From positions 1-64,000 of the forward strand of contig JAFPWX010000020.1 in assembly GCA_017412645.1 (NCBI GenBank): 64,000 nucleotides of DNA, read 5' to 3'. Source of the DNA: Bacteroidales bacterium (GTDB lineage Bacteria; Bacteroidota; Bacteroidia; Bacteroidales; UBA932). The notes beneath the pieces are model-generated. The model searched no databases, was not told the origin of the DNA, and was given only the letters and a program-made list of their open reading frames with translations. The translations under genes and the position numbers were made by a program. Shown here one piece after another: positions 59,573 to 64,000 of the stretch (positions within the stretch are counted from its first letter, which is position 1; every line of letters begins with the position of its first letter).

Positions 59573-62500
59573 AAAAGCACTTAACCGTATCGCTGGTCCT
59601 GACGCTGGCGTTGCTCTTCGGTGTATCCGGTCCGCTCAAGGCCCAGGATACCTACGATCTGAGCCTCCAATATCAGGATGTACGCATCAAAGAGGTGCTG
59701 GCGTCTTTTACCAGCCAGACCGGCGTATCCTTTTCCCATGAGTCTTCGCTCGTAGAGAAGAAGGTCTCTTCCGTTCAGGTTGAACTCAGGGACGCCACGC
59801 TTGAGCAATGTGTAGAAGCGGCACTCGGCGGCACCGGTCTCGTCTGGAAGATTTCCGGAAAGACCGTCGCGTTGCAGGAGAAAACAACCACTCCCTCCTC
59901 CCAGCCAAAACAGCCGCGTACCGCCGTTTATTCCGGAACCGTGGTTGACGTGAACGGAGATCCCATTCCCGGAGTTGCCGTCTTCACGGGTTTGGGCGCC
60001 GATGGCGTCATCACCGACGAAAACGGCAACTGGTCCCTTTCCACAACCGAAGGAACCGAAATCCAATTCTCCTGTCTCGGCTACGAGCTGGTCGTCATCA
60101 AGGCCGGCTCTCCCCAGCTCAAACGGGTGGTCCTGAAAGACGACTCCCAGATTATCGAAAGCGCCGTGGTAACGGCTCTCGGTATCAAGAGGGACGAAAA
60201 GTCAATCGGATATTCGGCCCAGAAGATCGAGAGCGAGAAGTTCGCCAGCAGCGCCACAACCGGTAACTGGCTCAATGGCATGACGGGCCAGGTGGCAGGT
60301 CTCAACATCGACCGTAGCTCCAGCCCCAACGGCTCCATGCGAGTCACGGTGCGAGGCGAGTCCTCGGCCAGCCTTGAGAACAACACCGCCCTCTTTGTGG
60401 TAGACGGCATCCCCATGTACAACACCTCCACCGCCTCGGATACCGGCGAAGGCAGCTCGTACGCCGTGGACTACGGTAACGGTACGGCCGACATCGACCC
60501 GGAGAACATCGAGAGCGTGACGGTGCTGAAGGGCGCCGCGGCAACCGCGCTTTACGGTTCGGCCGCATCAAACGGCGCCATCATCATCACCACCAAGAGC
60601 GCTGAGAGTCAGGACGCAGTGTTCAAGGTTAGCTACAAGACGAGTTTTGCGGCCGACGTGCTCCTCTCGTCTCCCGACCTGCAGTACGAATACGGCCAGG
60701 GCAGCACTCAGGACTATTACTACTACCTGAACGGCGACATTGCCGACCGGGACAACAACCCCAATCCGGGCCTCGACCCGGTCCGTGCCTATGATTCCCA
60801 GGGAGCCCTCTATTCCTGGGGTCCGAAGATGGACGGCACCCTATACTACCAGTACTACAACGTGGACAAAGGCATCAATGTGCACATCGACGAGTACGGC
60901 GACTATGTGCGTGACGCCACTCCGTTCGTCAGCTACGGCGACTGGTTCAAAGATTACTTCAACACCGGTCTCACCTTCAACAACGGTATCGTGCTCACCG
61001 GCCGAATCAACAAAGACAACAGCGTGCGCGTGAGCCTTTCCAATAACAGCGTTTCCGGAATAGTTCCCAACTCGCCTTCGAGCACCAACTTCTTGTCGGT
61101 CAAGACAACGAGCCAGTTGAGCAAACGCATTCGCCTGGAGACTTCGGTAAACTACAAGAATACGAAGCAGGACAATATCCCTGTCTCGGCAGGTTACGGC
61201 TCTACCGCTATAATGTACTCCCTGTGGTGCTACGCCCCGAACATCGATATGGACTGGGTGTCCAACTACTGGCTGGACCCCGTGAACTACAAGCAGAACA
61301 CTGCTCTCTCGGGGGCCAAGAACAACGGTTACTTCCTAGCATACGAATGTATCAACACCCAGCTCCGCGACCGTGTGTACGGCAACGTCTCCTTCAAGGG
61401 CGACCTCGCCAAGGGGCTCGACCTCACGGTGCGCGGAGGTCTGGATATGACCAATGATTTCCGTACCCAGCGTCAGGGCACGTCCACCCAGGCCAAGCCC
61501 GACGGCTGGTACCGCGAGCAGAACATCCTGTCCAAGCAGTACAGCGGCGACTTCCTGCTCAAGTACAACAACCAGTTCGGCGACTTCGACTTCACCGGCA
61601 ACGTGGGTGGCAGCATCGTCTATCGCGAATACGGCCGCCACACCCAGACGGCCACCGCCCTAATGATCCCGGGCGTGTACACCCTGGCAAATGCGGCCTA
61701 CGAGCCCAAGGGTCTCAACTATGCATACAAGCGCCAGACAAACTCCCTGTACGGAATGCTCTCACTGGCCTGGAAAAACTGCGTATTCCTGGATGTTACC
61801 GGCCGAAACGACTGGTCCAGCACCCTTCCTGCCAAGAACCGTTCGTTCTTCTATCCTTCGGTTTCGGGCAGCGTGGCACTCAACGACCTCTTCGACTTCG
61901 GCCGTCAGAACGGTCTCATCAACCTCATGAAACTCCGTGCTTCCTGGGCTCAGGTGGGTAACGATACGGCCCCGTACCGCATCGCTGAATCTCTCCAGGC
62001 AACCGGCTTCCCCGGTACCGTGAGCATTCCCAATTCCAAGAGCAACTCGGACCTCCGGCCCGAAATCGTCTCCTCCTGGGAGGTAGGTCTCGAACTTCGC
62101 ATGTTCAAGAACCGTCTCTCGTTCGATGCCGCCTGGTACGATGCCGTCACCGACGACCTCATCTCCCAGATGCCTATATCCTACGCCAACGGCGCCAACT
62201 ACATCTTCGTGAATGCAGGCTCTATCCGCAACCGCGGTGTTGAGCTCTCCGCTTCCGGCACCATTGTCAAGAAACGCGACTTCCAGTGGAAGCTCGGCGC
62301 CAACTTCACCATGAACCGCAATACAGTGGTCTCTCTTGGCGAAGGAATCGACTCCTGGATAGTGGCCCAGTACAGCACCCATGCCTATATGACAGCATAC
62401 GAGGGCGGCTCCCTTACCGCAATGTACGGCAAGGGCTTCGTCCGCGCGCCCAAGGGTTCCACCGCCATTGATGCCCAGGGCAATGTGGTGGATGTCTCCG

Positions 62501-63117
62501 GCCTCCTGGTGCTGGACAACCAGAACATGCCGCAGGTGAGCCCCGACCTCCAGTACCTCGGCAACTGCGCCCCTGACTGGAAGGGAGGCTTCAACACTTC
62601 TCTCAAGTACAAGGGCCTCACCCTTAATGTCAGCTTCGACGGTCAGGTCGGCGGCCACGTGTTCTCCTACACCAACTGGGTGATCAACTACCGAGGCAAG
62701 AGCAAGGCTACGCTTGAAGGCCGCGAGGGCGGTTATGTAGCTCCAGGCGTTCGTGAGACGGCCGACGGCAACTACGTGATTAACACCACTGCCTTCACGA
62801 AGGACAACATCTCCACCTGGTACATGAACTACTACGACATGACCAACGCCGAAGTGAACTTCGTGAGCACCCAGTTCCTCAAGCTCCGCGAGGTTCGCCT
62901 CGAATGGCAGGTTCCCAAGAAGTGGCTTGCCAAGACCAAGGTCATCAGCGGCATGACAGTCAGCGCCTACGGCAACAACCTCTGGTGCTGGAGTAAGTTC
63001 CCGGGCTGGGATCCCGAAGGAGTGACCATGCGCGGCAGCGCGGTTGTTCCCGGATTCGAAATTTTGCAGATGCCTTCCACCGCTCAGTTCGGAGGCAGCA
63101 TCAGTCTTACATTCTAA
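59569..63117 (+). CDS. SusC-type TonB-dependent transducer with STN domain
   Basis: 1182 residues. Signal peptide (about 1-24, ending LKAQ), STN domain (about 28-95, LSLQYQDVRIKEVLASFTSQ), a spacer, carboxypeptidase-like domain (about 124-205, GTVVDVNGDPIPGVAVF), plug (LNGMTGQVAGLNIDRSS) and barrel ending FGGSISLTF. The STN domain marks it as a signal-transducing receptor that talks to FecR. The imported compound is unknown because the locus continues past the window. Confidence 0.96.
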   Translation: MKKHLTVSLVLTLALLFGVSGPLKAQDTYDLSLQYQDVRIKEVLASFTSQTGVSFSHESSLVEKKVSSVQVELRDATLEQCVEAALGGTGLVWKISGKTVALQEKTTTPSSQPKQPRTAVYSGTVVDVNGDPIPGVAVFTGLGADGVITDENGNWSLSTTEGTEIQFSCLGYELVVIKAGSPQLKRVVLKDDSQIIESAVVTALGIKRDEKSIGYSAQKIESEKFASSATTGNWLNGMTGQVAGLNIDRSSSPNGSMRVTVRGESSASLENNTALFVVDGIPMYNTSTASDTGEGSSYAVDYGNGTADIDPENIESVTVLKGAAATALYGSAASNGAIIITTKSAESQDAVFKVSYKTSFAADVLLSSPDLQYEYGQGSTQDYYYYLNGDIADRDNNPNPGLDPVRAYDSQGALYSWGPKMDGTLYYQYYNVDKGINVHIDEYGDYVRDATPFVSYGDWFKDYFNTGLTFNNGIVLTGRINKDNSVRVSLSNNSVSGIVPNSPSSTNFLSVKTTSQLSKRIRLETSVNYKNTKQDNIPVSAGYGSTAIMYSLWCYAPNIDMDWVSNYWLDPVNYKQNTALSGAKNNGYFLAYECINTQLRDRVYGNVSFKGDLAKGLDLTVRGGLDMTNDFRTQRQGTSTQAKPDGWYREQNILSKQYSGDFLLKYNNQFGDFDFTGNVGGSIVYREYGRHTQTATALMIPGVYTLANAAYEPKGLNYAYKRQTNSLYGMLSLAWKNCVFLDVTGRNDWSSTLPAKNRSFFYPSVSGSVALNDLFDFGRQNGLINLMKLRASWAQVGNDTAPYRIAESLQATGFPGTVSIPNSKSNSDLRPEIVSSWEVGLELRMFKNRLSFDAAWYDAVTDDLISQMPISYANGANYIFVNAGSIRNRGVELSASGTIVKKRDFQWKLGANFTMNRNTVVSLGEGIDSWIVAQYSTHAYMTAYEGGSLTAMYGKGFVRAPKGSTAIDAQGNVVDVSGLLVLDNQNMPQVSPDLQYLGNCAPDWKGGFNTSLKYKGLTLNVSFDGQVGGHVFSYTNWVINYRGKSKATLEGREGGYVAPGVRETADGNYVINTTAFTKDNISTWYMNYYDMTNAEVNFVSTQFLKLREVRLEWQVPKKWLAKTKVISGMTVSAYGNNLWCWSKFPGWDPEGVTMRGSAVVPGFEILQMPSTAQFGGSISLTF

Positions 63118-63132
63118 TAGGAGGACAGAAAG

Positions 63133-64000
63133 ATGAAAAAGATTTTCGTTTCCATACTTGCGGTCCTCTTCATGGCCGCCGTACTTCCTTCCTGCAGTCA
63201 TTTCGACGACCTTGCGAAGGATCCCTACGCAATCTACGACGCTCCCGCCCAGGAGTATGTGCACCCGATAGTCTTCAATACTACCAAGAATGCACTCACC
63301 ATATTCCGTGGCACCACCTGCCTCATTATGCAGTATGGCGTGAACCATAACTACGAGTCCACTGCCAAGGTGGTGAGCAACTATAACATCTCCGAAGGCG
63401 TGATTGACGACACCTGGACGTCCTACTATCTTCAGTACGGCAACGCGGTGAAGATGTACGACCGTGCGGTGCTGGAGGGCAGCGAAGGCATGCAGGGCAT
63501 AGCCCTTGTGCTCAGGGCTCTGCTCATCAGCCAGATATCCGACACCTACGGGAACGTGCCCTGCAGGGAAGCAGGTCAGCTGATCCGCACCAGCGGCAGC
63601 GGCAAGTACACCACGGCCTACGATAATCAGAAGGATATCTACTACGATGTCGTGGCCATGCTGGAAGACGCCAACGCGCACTTTGCCGCGGAAGAGGCTG
63701 CGAGTTTCAGCCGCGTCTGCGACAAAACCTACTACGGCAGCTACGACAAATGGCGCCGCTTCGGCAACTCCCTGTATGCCCGTGTGCTTATGCGTATCGG
63801 CATGAAGGTTATGGCCGAAAGCAGCGGTGTGATAGAGTTCGACGACGATGAGCGTACTCCCATCTCGGTGCCCGACAAGCTCGCCGCACTCTACCAGAGC
63901 TACCTCTCCGGCGAAGGTTCGTATCCCGTGATGCGCGGCCGTCAGGACCGCCCGATGGTACCCTTCAATAAGTACAACGAAACCGAGCAGACTCCGTTCT
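63133..64000 (+). CDS. SusD/RagB-like lipoprotein (cut by window end)
   Basis: At least 289 residues; no stop before the window edge. Start ATG 63133, 15 nt after the SusC stop, with a GGAGGA-type ribosome site at 63120-63125. Lipobox LPSC near residue 21, then SHFDDLAKDPYAIYDAPA and the SusD-like pattern LLISQISDTYGNVPCREAGQ. It resembles the SusD-like (RagB) subfamily with a helical TPR core. It should pair with the preceding SusC. Confidence 0.9.
   Translation, partial: MKKIFVSILAVLFMAAVLPSCSHFDDLAKDPYAIYDAPAQEYVHPIVFNTTKNALTIFRGTTCLIMQYGVNHNYESTAKVVSNYNISEGVIDDTWTSYYLQYGNAVKMYDRAVLEGSEGMQGIALVLRALLISQISDTYGNVPCREAGQLIRTSGSGKYTTAYDNQKDIYYDVVAMLEDANAHFAAEEAASFSRVCDKTYYGSYDKWRRFGNSLYARVLMRIGMKVMAESSGVIEFDDDERTPISVPDKLAALYQSYLSGEGSYPVMRGRQDRPMVPFNKYNETEQTPF

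Noticed and set aside
1..64000. Insertion sequences, prophage or conjugative element
   Set aside because: No transposase, integrase, phage structural or transfer gene was found on either strand.

Overview
The window looks like the chromosome of a GC-rich member of the Bacteroidales (phylum Bacteroidota), probably an uncultured gut-type lineage; the species cannot be named from the sequence alone. The evidence is two SusC/SusD transport pairs, GldH, a FecR-type anti-sigma factor next to an ECF sigma factor, DUF4271 and DUF2723 proteins, and many copies of the Bacteroides-type -7 promoter box TAnnTTTG in front of genes.

Layout. Positions 1-354 hold a 52-bp tandem repeat array that cuts off a broken menG/ubiE gene. 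395-2776 (minus) is a housekeeping cluster: yidD, rnpA, hemD, a DUF4271 membrane protein and an SUI1/eIF1-like protein. 2818-5898 is a very large DUF2723 (GT117-type) membrane protein. 6064-16578 is a polymorphic-toxin island: a secreted YD/RHS-type protein, a 1601-residue DUF6443/RHS protein with an HNH/AHH-type nuclease tip, its immunity gene, a fragment of a different toxin tip, and a second orphan copy of the nuclease tip with its own immunity gene. The downstream part is visibly AT-richer than the rest. 16599-20184 has an rRNA-type methyltransferase, pgk, a second array of the 52-bp repeat family, and lgt.

20256-36720 is a polysaccharide utilization locus: an MFS oligosaccharide transporter, SusC, SusD, a SusE-like starch-binding lipoprotein, a GH53 galactanase, three GH13 amylase-family enzymes and a GH2 enzyme. 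Its enzyme mix points to both alpha-glucan and beta-galactan. 36802-42610 is a tripartite RND efflux system with a small PII-like protein. From the trxA promoter at 42608 to 53622, thirteen genes run in one direction with almost no gaps. They begin with trxA, a beta-barrel protein, a polyprenyl synthase, holB, ricT, gldH and trmB. They end in a signalling block: a VanX-like dipeptidase, a (p)ppGpp synthetase, a (p)ppGpp hydrolase, a kinase-like protein, a sensor/PP2C phosphatase/anti-sigma kinase fusion and a STAS antagonist.

53636-58027 has a membrane-anchored acyl-carrier-protein-like protein (minus), a composite inverted-repeat structure, tRNA-Ala(CGC), miaA (minus), smpB, tRNA-Ala(GGC), a small beta-barrel protein and trpS (minus). 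58092-64000 is a second nutrient locus controlled by an ECF sigma factor and a FecR anti-sigma factor, with a SusC that carries an STN signalling domain and a SusD that runs off the window.

The least ordinary items are: the 52-bp repeat family with self-complementary, covarying spacers at two sites; the tandem toxin-tip/immunity cassettes with a near-identical 118-bp patch inside otherwise diverged immunity genes; the alarmone plus partner-switching gene block; and the membrane-tethered ACP-like protein.
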